The notes under the pieces: generated by a model
Told to the model about the DNA's origin: nothing
The model's input: only the letters and a program-made list of their open reading frames with translations
Database searches by the model: none
Part shown: in pieces, positions 19,348 through 26,830 of the stretch
How positions within the stretch are numbered: position 1 is the stretch's first letter
Layout: every line of letters begins with the position of its first letter
Position numbers and translations under genes: made by a program
NCBI GenBank assembly: GCA_017542485.1
Contig: JAFXXC010000024.1
Location: 1 to 37,083 of the forward strand
Direction of reading: 5' to 3'
Length of the DNA: 37,083 bases
From: Acholeplasmatales bacterium
Lineage (GTDB): Bacteria > Bacillota_I > Bacilli_A > Acholeplasmatales > Anaeroplasmataceae

Positions 19348-19836
19348 ATGTGTAACAAGTTAGAAGTTACTCCTGAAATGATGGATAGTTTTATGGCTGC
19401 TATCAATGAGAACAAGAAAAAACCTGGTCCATTGATGCCAACTCTTCATAAAGCTCAGGAGATTTTTGGTTGCATACCACTTGAAATACAAAAGATTATT
19501 TCTAAAGAATTAAATATTAGTATTTCAACAATCAATGGTGTTGTAACATTTTATTCAAGATTTTCTACAGAACCAAAGGGTAAGCATATCGTTGGTGTAT
19601 GCTTAGGTACTGCATGTTATGTAAGAGGTTCTCAAGATATTCTTGATGCAGTAAGTAAAGAATTAGAAATTGGTGTTGGTGAGACTTCAAAGGATGGTCA
19701 ATTTACACTTCAAGCAACAAGATGCTTAGGTGCATGTGGACTTGCTCCTGTATTCACAATTGATGATGAAGTATTCGGTAATGCTAATAAGGATATTGCT
19801 ATTGAGCAATTACAAAAGATTGAGGCAGAAAATTAG
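19348..19836 (+). CDS. hndA: NAD(P)H-linked [FeFe] hydrogenase subunit, NuoE/HndA-like [2Fe-2S] protein
   Basis: This 162-residue thioredoxin-like ferredoxin is the NuoE-type subunit of multimeric hydrogenases. The four [2Fe-2S] ligands are intact: C85 and C90 in VCLGTACYVRG, and C126 and C130 in RCLGACGLAP. The N-terminal helical part (LHKAQEIFGCIP, then GVVTFYSRFS) is typical. The start is ATG 19348, seven bases after AGGAGG. An in-frame TTG at 19321 lies upstream of that site and is not used. It is the first gene of a four-gene operon behind a terminator. Confidence 0.92.
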   Translation: MCNKLEVTPEMMDSFMAAINENKKKPGPLMPTLHKAQEIFGCIPLEIQKIISKELNISISTINGVVTFYSRFSTEPKGKHIVGVCLGTACYVRGSQDILDAVSKELEIGVGETSKDGQFTLQATRCLGACGLAPVFTIDDEVFGNANKDIAIEQLQKIEAEN

Positions 19837-19849
19837 TAGGTGGTTTAGT

Positions 19850-20209
19850 ATGACATTAAAAGAATTACAAAAGATTAAAGAAGAAACATTGCCACAATTA
19901 AGCTTACGTATTAATCAATGTCCTATAAAGATTTATGTAGCTGCAGGCGATGAAGGAATTAAGAAAGGTTCTAGAATTGTATTACAAGAAGCATTAGAAA
20001 CTGTTTATAATCTTGGCTTAACAAATGTAATGGTTACTCAAATGCCTAAATGTCCTGAGGGTCAAGAGGTTGCTGTTAATGTTGTTATTGGTGAAGATAC
20101 AGTATATCGTTATGTTAATGTAACAAAAGAAGGAATTGATAGAATTATAACTGAGCATATCGTTGGTAAAAAGATAGTTTCAGATTTATTATTAAAGGAG
20201 GAAAAATAG
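19850..20209 (+). CDS. HndB-like subunit lacking the usual cluster cysteines
   Basis: The position and fold pattern match HndB, the small thioredoxin-like subunit of NADP-reducing hydrogenases (IKIYVAAGDEGIKKGSR, then GLTNVMVTQMPKC, then YVNVTKEGIDRIITEHIVGK). HndB normally carries cysteines in TCG and TGCxGLC. Here they read DEG and MPKCPEG. Only two cysteines (24 and 68) remain in 119 residues, so a [2Fe-2S] cluster is unlikely. The frame is open upstream to 19730, but ATG 19850 with GTAGGTGG upstream gives the family start. It lies 13 bp after hndA and 2 bp before hndC. Naming rests mainly on gene order. Confidence 0.72.
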   Translation: MTLKELQKIKEETLPQLSLRINQCPIKIYVAAGDEGIKKGSRIVLQEALETVYNLGLTNVMVTQMPKCPEGQEVAVNVVIGEDTVYRYVNVTKEGIDRIITEHIVGKKIVSDLLLKEEK

Positions 20210-20211
20210 TT

Positions 20212-22005
20212 ATGAGAAATAGAATGACTATTCTACTTTGTGCTGGAACTGGATGTTTATCAGGTGGCTCAAATGAATTAAGAAGAGAATTTGAAAATGT
20301 ATTAACTGAATTAGGAATTTTAGATGAAATTTCTATTGTTCAATCTGGATGTTTCGGATTATGTGAAAAGGGTCCAGTTGTAATTATTTATCCTGATGAG
20401 ACTTTCTATGCACATGTTAAGGTTCAGGATGTAAGAAGAATTTGTGTTGACCATATTTATAAAGGTGAAGCTGTAAAGAGCTTAGTATTCCATGATGAAG
20501 CAACTAAGAATAAGGCTAATGTTCACCTACATGAATTAGGTTTCTATGCAAAACAAACAAGAAGAGTATTACGTAATTGTGGTGTTATTAATCCATACGA
20601 TATTAAAGAATATATTGCAAGAGATGGTTATCAAGCTTTAGCTAAGGTATTAACTATGAAGCCTGAGGATGTTATTGAAACTATTCTTCAATCAGGCTTA
20701 AGAGGTAGAGGTGGAGCAGGATTCCCTACTGCATTAAAGTGGAAGTTCTGTGCTCAAAACGCTGCACCTCAAAAGTATATTATCTGTAATGCCGATGAAG
20801 GAGATCCAGGTGCATTCATGGATAGAGCTGTACTTGAGGGTGATCCACATTCAATTATTGAAGCATTAGCAATTGGTGGTTACGCTATTGGTGCAACTCA
20901 AGGTTATATTTATGTACGTGCTGAATATCCTGTTGCTGTAGAAAGATTAGAATATGCAATTAATGAAGCAAGACAAATGGGCTTATTAGGTAAGAACTTA
21001 TTTGGTAGTGGATTTAATTTTGATGTAGAAATTAGACTTGGTGCTGGTGCCTTCGTATGTGGTGAGGAAACTGCCTTAATCGCATCAATTGAAGGTATGA
21101 GAGGTATGCCAAGAAATAAACCTCCATTCCCAGCTAATAAGGGTTTATGGCAAAAGCCAACTGTTATTAATAACGTTGAAACTTTAGCTAATATTGCTCA
21201 AATTATTTTAAATGGACCTGAATGGTTTAGAAGTATTGGTACTGAAAAGTCACCTGGTACTAAGGTATTTGCATTAGGTGGTAAGATTAATAATACTGGT
21301 TTAGTTGAAGTACCTATGGGATTAACTTTACGTGATGTCATTTATGATATCGGTGGTGGTATCAAAAATGGACGTAAATTTAAGGCTGTTCAAACTGGTG
21401 GTCCATCTGGTGGATGTATTACTGAAGAAAACCTTGATACACCTATCGATTTCGATAACTTAACTGCTATCGGTTCAATGATGGGTTCTGGTGGTATGAT
21501 TGTTATGGACGAAGATAACTGTATGGTCGATGTAGCTAGATTCTATCTTGACTTTACTGTTGATGAGTCATGTGGTAAGTGTACTCCATGTAGAGAAGGT
21601 AATAAGAGATTACTTGAAATATTAAATAAGATTGTTGATGGTAAGGGTACATTAGAGGATTTAGATAGATTAGAAGAATTATCAGCAATGATTAAGGATT
21701 CAAGTCTATGTGCATTAGGCCAAACTGCTCCAAATCCAGTAGTATCAACTTTAAAGCATTTTAGAAAAGAATATGAAGCACACGTTGTTGATAAGACATG
21801 TCCTGCTGGTGTATGTAAGAAATTAACTAAGTATTATATTACTGAAAAGTGTATCGGTTGCGATATGTGTGCTAAGGCATGTCCAGTTAATGCAATTAGT
21901 GGTGGTATTAGAGAAAGACACCATATTGATCAATCATTATGTATTAAGTGTGGTACATGTAAGAAGACTTGTCCAGCTAAGGTTCAAGCAATTGTAGTAA
22001 GGTAG
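20212..22005 (+). CDS. hndC: NAD(P)H-linked [FeFe] hydrogenase flavoprotein subunit, NuoF/HndC-like
   Basis: This 597-residue diaphorase subunit carries FMN, the NAD(P)H site and several clusters. In order: an N-terminal [2Fe-2S] thioredoxin-like domain (C10, C15, C47, C51), the NADH/FMN motifs GRGGAGFPTALKW and NADEGDPGAFMDR, an SLBB-type domain (TLRDVIYDIGGG), the [4Fe-4S] site ESCGKCTPCREGN, and a C-terminal two-cluster ferredoxin (CIGCDMCAKACP and CIKCGTCKKTCP). The layout equals HydB/HndC of trimeric or tetrameric hydrogenases, some of which bifurcate electrons between NAD and ferredoxin. AGGAGG precedes ATG 20212. Confidence 0.95.
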   Translation: MRNRMTILLCAGTGCLSGGSNELRREFENVLTELGILDEISIVQSGCFGLCEKGPVVIIYPDETFYAHVKVQDVRRICVDHIYKGEAVKSLVFHDEATKNKANVHLHELGFYAKQTRRVLRNCGVINPYDIKEYIARDGYQALAKVLTMKPEDVIETILQSGLRGRGGAGFPTALKWKFCAQNAAPQKYIICNADEGDPGAFMDRAVLEGDPHSIIEALAIGGYAIGATQGYIYVRAEYPVAVERLEYAINEARQMGLLGKNLFGSGFNFDVEIRLGAGAFVCGEETALIASIEGMRGMPRNKPPFPANKGLWQKPTVINNVETLANIAQIILNGPEWFRSIGTEKSPGTKVFALGGKINNTGLVEVPMGLTLRDVIYDIGGGIKNGRKFKAVQTGGPSGGCITEENLDTPIDFDNLTAIGSMMGSGGMIVMDEDNCMVDVARFYLDFTVDESCGKCTPCREGNKRLLEILNKIVDGKGTLEDLDRLEELSAMIKDSSLCALGQTAPNPVVSTLKHFRKEYEAHVVDKTCPAGVCKKLTKYYITEKCIGCDMCAKACPVNAISGGIRERHHIDQSLCIKCGTCKKTCPAKVQAIVVR

Positions 22006-22014
22006 GTGTTAAAA

Positions 22015-23778
22015 ATGGAAGAAAATTTAGTAACTTTAAAGATAGATAATAAAGAAATTTCTGTTCCTGCCAATTATACAATTTTACAGGCTGCGACAAA
22101 AGCTGGAATCTATATTCCACGTCTATGTTTTATAAAAGGCATTCATGAACAGTCAAATTGTAGAGTATGTGTTGTTGAGATTGAAGGTCAAAGAACATTA
22201 AAGAATTCATGTACTGTAACTGTAGCTCCAGGTATGGTTGTTAAAACAAATACACCTAGAGTTATTAAGTCTGTTAAGGAAAATTTAAAACTTTTAGCTG
22301 CTAACCATGTATTCGAGTGCTGGAGATGTCCTCGTGAACATAATTGTGAATTCTTATCATTATTGCGTAAATATAATATCCAAAATGATTTTGGTGGTTC
22401 AAACGAATTCTTGTTAAAGACAAGAAAATTAAATGGTAATAACCCTGCTATCGAATTAGATAGTGGTAAGTGTTTATTATGTGGAAGATGTATTTCTGCA
22501 TGTGAAAAATTATCTGGTTTATCAATTTTAGCATTTAATAATAGAGGTTCTAAGACAATTGTAGGACCAGCATTATTACATGAAATTAGTGATGCAGGTT
22601 GTATTTTCTGTGGTAAGTGTATTCAAGCTTGTCCAACTGCAGCTATTCATGAAAAATCACAAATTGATGAAGTATTAGCTGAAATTCAAAATCCTGATAA
22701 GTTTGTTGTAGTTCAAGCAGCTCCAGCTGTTAGAGCTGCATTATCAGAAGAATTTGGTTATCCTATTGGAACTGATTCAGAGGGTAAGATGTATGCTGCA
22801 TTTAAGGCATTAGGTTTTGATGAAATTGCTGATGTTAACTGGGCTGCTGATTTAACTATTATGGAAGAAGGATATGAATTTATTGATAGACTTCAAAATA
22901 ATGGTGTATTCCCTATGTTTACTTCATGTTCTCCAGGTTGGATTAGATTCATTGAAACATATGAACCTGATTATTTAAAGAATTTATCTTCATGTAAATC
23001 ACCTCATAAAATGGGTGGTGCTATGATTAAGTCATATTGGGCAAAGAAGCTTGGAATTGATCCTAAAAAGATTGTTGTTGTATCAATTATGCCATGTATT
23101 GCAAAGAAATATGAAGCAGTACGTCCTGAAATGGAAGTAGATGGCTTAAGAGATGTTGATTATGTATTAACAACAAGAGAACTTGCTCGTATGATTAAGC
23201 GTGAAGAAATTGATTATAATGCACTTGAAGAGATTAAGCCAGAAGGAGAATTAGCACAATATACAGGTGCTGGTACTATCTTTGGTGTAACAGGTGGTGT
23301 TATGGAAGCTGCTTTAAGAACAGTTGTTGAAAAATTAACTGGTAAGGAAGCTAAACCACTTGAGTTCGAATGTGTAAGAGGTATGCAAGAAATCAAAGAA
23401 GCTACTTTAAATGTTAATGGTTTAGATGTTAATATTGCTGTAGTACATGGTGGTAAGGCAATTAAGGAATTCTTTGAAATCCTTAAGTCTGGTAAGAAAC
23501 AATATCACTTTGTTGAATTTATGGGTTGTGTTGGTGGATGTATCAATGGTGGTGGTCAACCAATAGTAAATGCTAAGGTTCAAGATACTGTTGATTATAA
23601 GAAGCTTCGTGCAAGTGTTCTATATAATGAGGATACTAAAGCAACTTTAAGAAAGAGTCATTTAAATCCTTCAATTATTAAGTGTTATGAAGAATTCTTA
23701 GGTGAGCCTAATGGTCATCTATCTCATAAATATTTGCATACTACTTATAGTAAGAAGGATACTTATACTCAAAAGTAA
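22015..23778 (+). CDS. hndD: [FeFe] hydrogenase catalytic subunit, HydA/HndD-like (group A)
   Basis: This is the catalytic subunit (587 residues). The N-terminal plant-type [2Fe-2S] domain has CFIKGIHEQSNCRVC. The His-ligated cluster motif is in CWRCPREHNC. The two ferredoxin clusters are CLLCGRCISAC and CIFCGKCIQACP. The H-cluster signatures are canonical group A: TSCSPGW, MPCIAKK and EFMGCVGGCINGGG. With HndA-C it would couple H2 to NAD(P)H and possibly ferredoxin. I chose ATG 22015, six bases after AGGTG. The GTG at 22006 is part of that ribosome binding site. A strong terminator follows. Confidence 0.95.
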   Translation: MEENLVTLKIDNKEISVPANYTILQAATKAGIYIPRLCFIKGIHEQSNCRVCVVEIEGQRTLKNSCTVTVAPGMVVKTNTPRVIKSVKENLKLLAANHVFECWRCPREHNCEFLSLLRKYNIQNDFGGSNEFLLKTRKLNGNNPAIELDSGKCLLCGRCISACEKLSGLSILAFNNRGSKTIVGPALLHEISDAGCIFCGKCIQACPTAAIHEKSQIDEVLAEIQNPDKFVVVQAAPAVRAALSEEFGYPIGTDSEGKMYAAFKALGFDEIADVNWAADLTIMEEGYEFIDRLQNNGVFPMFTSCSPGWIRFIETYEPDYLKNLSSCKSPHKMGGAMIKSYWAKKLGIDPKKIVVVSIMPCIAKKYEAVRPEMEVDGLRDVDYVLTTRELARMIKREEIDYNALEEIKPEGELAQYTGAGTIFGVTGGVMEAALRTVVEKLTGKEAKPLEFECVRGMQEIKEATLNVNGLDVNIAVVHGGKAIKEFFEILKSGKKQYHFVEFMGCVGGCINGGGQPIVNAKVQDTVDYKKLRASVLYNEDTKATLRKSHLNPSIIKCYEEFLGEPNGHLSHKYLHTTYSKKDTYTQK

Positions 23779-23795
23779 TTTAATTAAATAATAAG

Positions 23796-23832
23796 AAATC
23801 GGATTCTTTAAATTATGAATCCGATTTTTTTT
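23796..23832 (+). terminator. Intrinsic terminator of the hydrogenase operon
   Basis: AAATCGGATTC (23796-23806) and GAATCCGATTT (23817-23827) form an 11-bp stem with a 10-base loop, followed by T residues. Confidence 0.93.
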
Positions 23833-23885
23833 GATATAAATTCCAAAAAAAACTATCAAAATGAATAAAATTAAACTGTGAATAA

Positions 23886-23914
23886 TTGATATTGAAATAG
23901 ATGAATGTTATAAT
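23886..23914 (+). promoter_or_regulatory. Near-consensus promoter with no gene close downstream
   Basis: TTGATA (23886-23891) and TATAAT (23909-23914) are spaced by 17 bp, as good as any promoter in the window. The next start codon with a ribosome binding site is 255 bases away. The transcript would be a long leader or a small RNA. Confidence 0.6.
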
Positions 23915-24108
23915 TAATAAAATGGGTAAATTTGGGTTATAAAGATTAATTATGGAGATAATTTAATATAAATATTAAATATTGCATTTATATTGTTAAT
24001 ATTTGGTATAGATAATTTTCATATGATATGTTGAAAACAATGCCTTCTATATAAATAATTGAGTAATCATTAATCTCATTTTTGTGTAATAAATACTTAT
24101 TTTTGACA

Positions 24109-24137
24109 CTGACAATAATTCAATCTTCCTTTAAAAT
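24109..24137 (+). promoter_or_regulatory. Probable promoter of the CvpA-like gene
   Basis: CTGACA (24109-24114) and TAAAAT (24132-24137) are spaced by 17 bp. A second, exact TTGACA lies immediately upstream (24103-24108) but would be 23 bp from the -10 box. Confidence 0.55.
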
Positions 24138-24169
24138 GTAAGTACAATAACATAAAGGAGAAATGAATT

Positions 24170-24778
24170 ATGAAAATGATAGATTATATTGTTATAGGAA
24201 TTGCATTATTATCAATAATTATAGGTATAGTTTTTGGAGCATCTAAAAGAATAAGAAAATCGCCTTCAGGTATTATTTCTTTTATATTAACATTAATTAC
24301 AGCTTTCACAGTTTTAACATTAGTATTAAATATACCAAATGTTAAAGAATGGTTAAATAGCTTAACTTATAAGATGTTAGAAGCAGATAATTGGTTCTTA
24401 ACATTTTTAGTTAAAATTAGAATTGAAATTATTATATTAGGAATAATCATAACAGCATTAATAATGTTAATTAAATTTAAAGTTTGTGATTTAATAGCTG
24501 ATTATTTAGAGATGGATAATAAGTTATCATCAGCATTAAATAAAACATTGGGTGTTGTATTATCACTTGTAACATCATTAGTAATATTTTTAGTAACATT
24601 AGAAATAATATATTTAATAAATGGTAACTCAGGTTGGGGTTATGAAACAGTAAATGGTAGTTTATTAAGAATAGATTATTTATATGAAAATAATCCAATT
24701 ATTGGAGTATATAATTATATAAAATCAAGCTATAGCGAAATAATTAATGCAGTAGGTGATGCATATGGAGCTTTTTAA
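24170..24778 (+). CDS. CvpA-like multi-pass membrane protein
   Basis: This 202-residue protein has four hydrophobic segments (about 5-24, 34-55, 85-106, 126-150) and a polar C-terminus. The opening DYIVIGIALLSIIIGIVFGA, followed by a lysine/arginine patch, resembles CvpA-family proteins, but the similarity is general and only a tentative label. AAGGAG precedes the start. It overlaps the next gene by 14 bases, so both are one unit. Function unknown. Confidence 0.6.
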   Translation: MKMIDYIVIGIALLSIIIGIVFGASKRIRKSPSGIISFILTLITAFTVLTLVLNIPNVKEWLNSLTYKMLEADNWFLTFLVKIRIEIIILGIIITALIMLIKFKVCDLIADYLEMDNKLSSALNKTLGVVLSLVTSLVIFLVTLEIIYLINGNSGWGYETVNGSLLRIDYLYENNPIIGVYNYIKSSYSEIINAVGDAYGAF

Positions 24779-25130
24779 TAGGCCAGTTATTAATTGGATA
24801 AAAACGGGAGAAAGATTAGCCCTTCTTAGATATGATAATAATAATCTAAGAAGATATGTATGTTTTTATAATAAAAAATTAAATGAGGAAAAATCGTTAG
24901 ATACTCTAAGACCTAAATACACATGTTTTTTCAATTATGATTGTCTAAATTGTAATGAAGAGATGGACAAGTCAATAAGTGTTCAAGAATTAGCTAATGT
25001 ATTTGGTAAAACAAGAGATGTAATAACTAACTGGGAAACAGGTAAAACAATGCCTGATATAGAAGATTTATTATTATATTCTAAAATAACAGGATTAGAT
25101 ATAAATGATATAGTTATATTTGATTCCTAA
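24765..25130 (+). CDS. XRE-family regulator with a cysteine-containing insertion in the HTH domain
   Basis: The 121-residue product ends with a clear XRE helix-turn-helix: SISVQELANVFGKTRDVITN, then WETGKTMPDIEDLLLYSKI, then GLDINDIVIF. The first HTH helix appears to be GERLALLR near residue 13, separated from the rest by about 45 residues that hold a C-x5-C-x2-C set (CFFNYDCLNC). The insertion could bind metal. ATG 24765 is chosen because AGGTG lies six bases upstream. In-frame GTG 24756 and ATG 24759 overlap that site. It follows the membrane protein gene by overlap and may regulate it or the lipoprotein genes. Confidence 0.72.
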   Translation: MELFNRPVINWIKTGERLALLRYDNNNLRRYVCFYNKKLNEEKSLDTLRPKYTCFFNYDCLNCNEEMDKSISVQELANVFGKTRDVITNWETGKTMPDIEDLLLYSKITGLDINDIVIFDS

Positions 25131-25152
25131 ATTATTTGTAATTTGAATCAAA
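25119..25152. repeat. Long inverted repeat spanning the stop codon of the XRE gene
   Basis: TTTGATTC-CT-AAATTA-TTTG-TAATTT-GAATCAAA makes a 14-bp hairpin with a two-base bulge. On the plus strand it is followed by A residues, not T, so it does not look like a terminator for the XRE gene. It might be a regulator site or an mRNA-stabilising hairpin. Confidence 0.5.
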
Positions 25153-25179
25153 AAAAATAAAGCAAAGGGAAGTGAAAAA

Positions 25180-26064
25180 ATGAAGAAGAAATTTTTGTTT
25201 TTTTCTTTATTATCATTATTATTTTTGTCTTCATGCTCAATTGCTAGTGAGACATTGATAAAGACATCTACTGTAATAAAAACTACAAGTTCAACTACAT
25301 CAACTAGAAGTGTTACAACTACTAGACCAATTACCACTACTAGCAAAACAACTTCAACAAGTAGAATTAGTAGTTCAACAACTACATATAATACAAATAT
25401 TATTTATGATGCAAGTAATTCAAATTCATCATTTTCTATATGCTATTTTGATTTAGGAACATTTAACGATGTTCCAATATTGGAATCTAATAGTATAAAG
25501 TATGAAAACAATACGATTTTAAATTTTAAATATAGTAGTTTTTCAGACATATCTTTAATAAATAATGCTGTTAAAATTTTGAAGACAAAATTTAATATAC
25601 ATACTACATATGAAAAATATATGGGTGATTCATCATTAAGTGTTGGGAATGATGGTGTAGTTTATGCTAAAGATTCTGCATCAAGATTCTCAATCTATCC
25701 ATCTTTACAATGGACAAAAACAGCTATTCCAAGTCAGAGCAGTGCATATAAAAATAATTTAGATAATTATGTTAGTCAATATTCAAATAAAACTAAGAAT
25801 ATAGTGGTGACAAGTCCTAATAATTTAGTTAGTGGGGAAGAATACAAACTTGTTATTAAAACAAAGGTTAAATGTTATTTTGTATTATATTATGATAAGC
25901 TAACTTCTTTTTATGAAGGATCTTATGAAATAATGTGCTTGGATGATACTCCAACATTATCAACTGAATTAGCAAATTCAACTTTTACTCCAACATGGAG
26001 CAATGTTGATGTAGATGTAGATAAATATATTTCTACTGCAAAAGTATATTTGAATATTAAGTAG
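25180..26064 (+). CDS. Lipoprotein with Ser/Thr-rich stalk, function unknown
   Basis: The 294-residue product has a lipoprotein signal peptide with lipobox LSSC (Cys19). Residues 25-75 are a low-complexity stalk of Thr, Ser, Lys and Arg (for example SSTTSTRSVTTTRPITTTSK) that would span the wall. The rest (about 80-294) is a soluble extracytoplasmic domain that I do not recognise, with predicted beta-strand character. GGGAAGTG precedes the start. The next lipoprotein starts 10 bp downstream, so the pair is co-expressed. Confidence 0.75.
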   Translation: MKKKFLFFSLLSLLFLSSCSIASETLIKTSTVIKTTSSTTSTRSVTTTRPITTTSKTTSTSRISSSTTTYNTNIIYDASNSNSSFSICYFDLGTFNDVPILESNSIKYENNTILNFKYSSFSDISLINNAVKILKTKFNIHTTYEKYMGDSSLSVGNDGVVYAKDSASRFSIYPSLQWTKTAIPSQSSAYKNNLDNYVSQYSNKTKNIVVTSPNNLVSGEEYKLVIKTKVKCYFVLYYDKLTSFYEGSYEIMCLDDTPTLSTELANSTFTPTWSNVDVDVDKYISTAKVYLNIK

Positions 26065-26074
26065 GTTATAAGAT

Positions 26075-26704
26075 ATGAAAAAGAAATTATTAAAAATTAT
26101 ATTATTTGCATTTGTTTTTCAAATATTTTTGGTATTAACGTCTTGTTCATCTTTTTCACCAAATGAATTGAAAAAAGAAGAGACTTACACTACTAAATAT
26201 ATATATAACGAATCTTCAGATGAAACTCGTGTTTTATTTAAGTATTATTCAATAAAAAGCGATAATATGAATAAAACTAAGAATATTATATTTATTATAA
26301 AAGTTAAAACAACATCTGGTACAACTACAGAACAGTTTGTGCTTGATAGAACAATTTGGCCTAATCAAAAATTAAAATTCGATGAATTAAGTTTTGATAT
26401 AAAAGGTAATGTTTTATCTGCAACTATTGAAGATGTAGTTGTAGAATATGGTAATGGATGGACTACATATTGGGCATGGATAGTTGCGACAATAGTTTTA
26501 TTAATAGTTGCATTTATAGTATTCTATATATTCGATGAAGATCCTGATGCGCCAGGATACGTTGTAGAAGTTGGAGGAGTTGTTGGATTAGTATTGTATT
26601 TTGTATATTCATTCACAGTTGGATGGAGTTTTATTCCAATCGTAGTAATTGGCGTTGGTGTAGTAATTGGAATAATTATGTGTTTAATATTGGATGGATT
26701 TTAA
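26075..26704 (+). CDS. Lipoprotein with C-terminal transmembrane helices, function unknown
   Basis: This 209-residue protein has a signal peptide ending in lipobox LTSC (Cys24), a short extracytoplasmic domain to about residue 128, and three hydrophobic segments (about 132-153, 163-182, 185-207). A lipid anchor plus C-terminal TM helices is unusual. No family is recognised. It is paired with the upstream lipoprotein gene and separated from the next operon by 126 bp that hold a promoter. Confidence 0.68.
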   Translation: MKKKLLKIILFAFVFQIFLVLTSCSSFSPNELKKEETYTTKYIYNESSDETRVLFKYYSIKSDNMNKTKNIIFIIKVKTTSGTTTEQFVLDRTIWPNQKLKFDELSFDIKGNVLSATIEDVVVEYGNGWTTYWAWIVATIVLLIVAFIVFYIFDEDPDAPGYVVEVGGVVGLVLYFVYSFTVGWSFIPIVVIGVGVVIGIIMCLILDGF

Positions 26705-26769
26705 AATTTTATACTGTATATTATAGAAACATTTAGGAGGAATAAAATTAATAGAAGATAAAAGGTTGA

Positions 26770-26807
26770 TTGACAAACAACAATATTATTATTTTATATG
26801 CTATTAT
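26770..26807 (+). promoter_or_regulatory. Probable promoter of the ESCRT-like/TIR-GTPase operon
   Basis: TTGACA (26770-26775) is an exact -35 box. Possible -10 boxes are TTATAT (26794-26799, 18-bp spacing) or an extended -10 TGCTATTAT (26799-26807). The first gene starts at 26831 after GGAGG. Upstream, AGGAGG at 26735-26740 has no ATG, GTG or TTG at working distance. Confidence 0.55.
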
Positions 26808-26830
26808 GGTAATAGAAGAAGGAGGAAAAT

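Larger units (their letters stand above)
23833..24169. other. Gene-free stretch with an orphan promoter and the promoter of the CvpA-like gene
   Basis: No coding frame of credible length or with a ribosome binding site was found between the hydrogenase terminator and the next gene. The stretch is very AT-rich. It holds a near-consensus promoter at 23886-23914 and another at 24109-24137. Between them are only short AT-rich repeats and a six-codon frame (MGKFGL) with no ribosome binding site. A short untranslated RNA or the remains of a lost gene are both possible. Confidence 0.5.

Noticed and set aside
25281..25400. Possible CRISPR or tandem DNA repeat in the ACT/ACA-rich stretch
   Set aside because: It codes for the Ser/Thr-rich stalk of the lipoprotein. 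The repeats are irregular, with no spacers or constant unit length.
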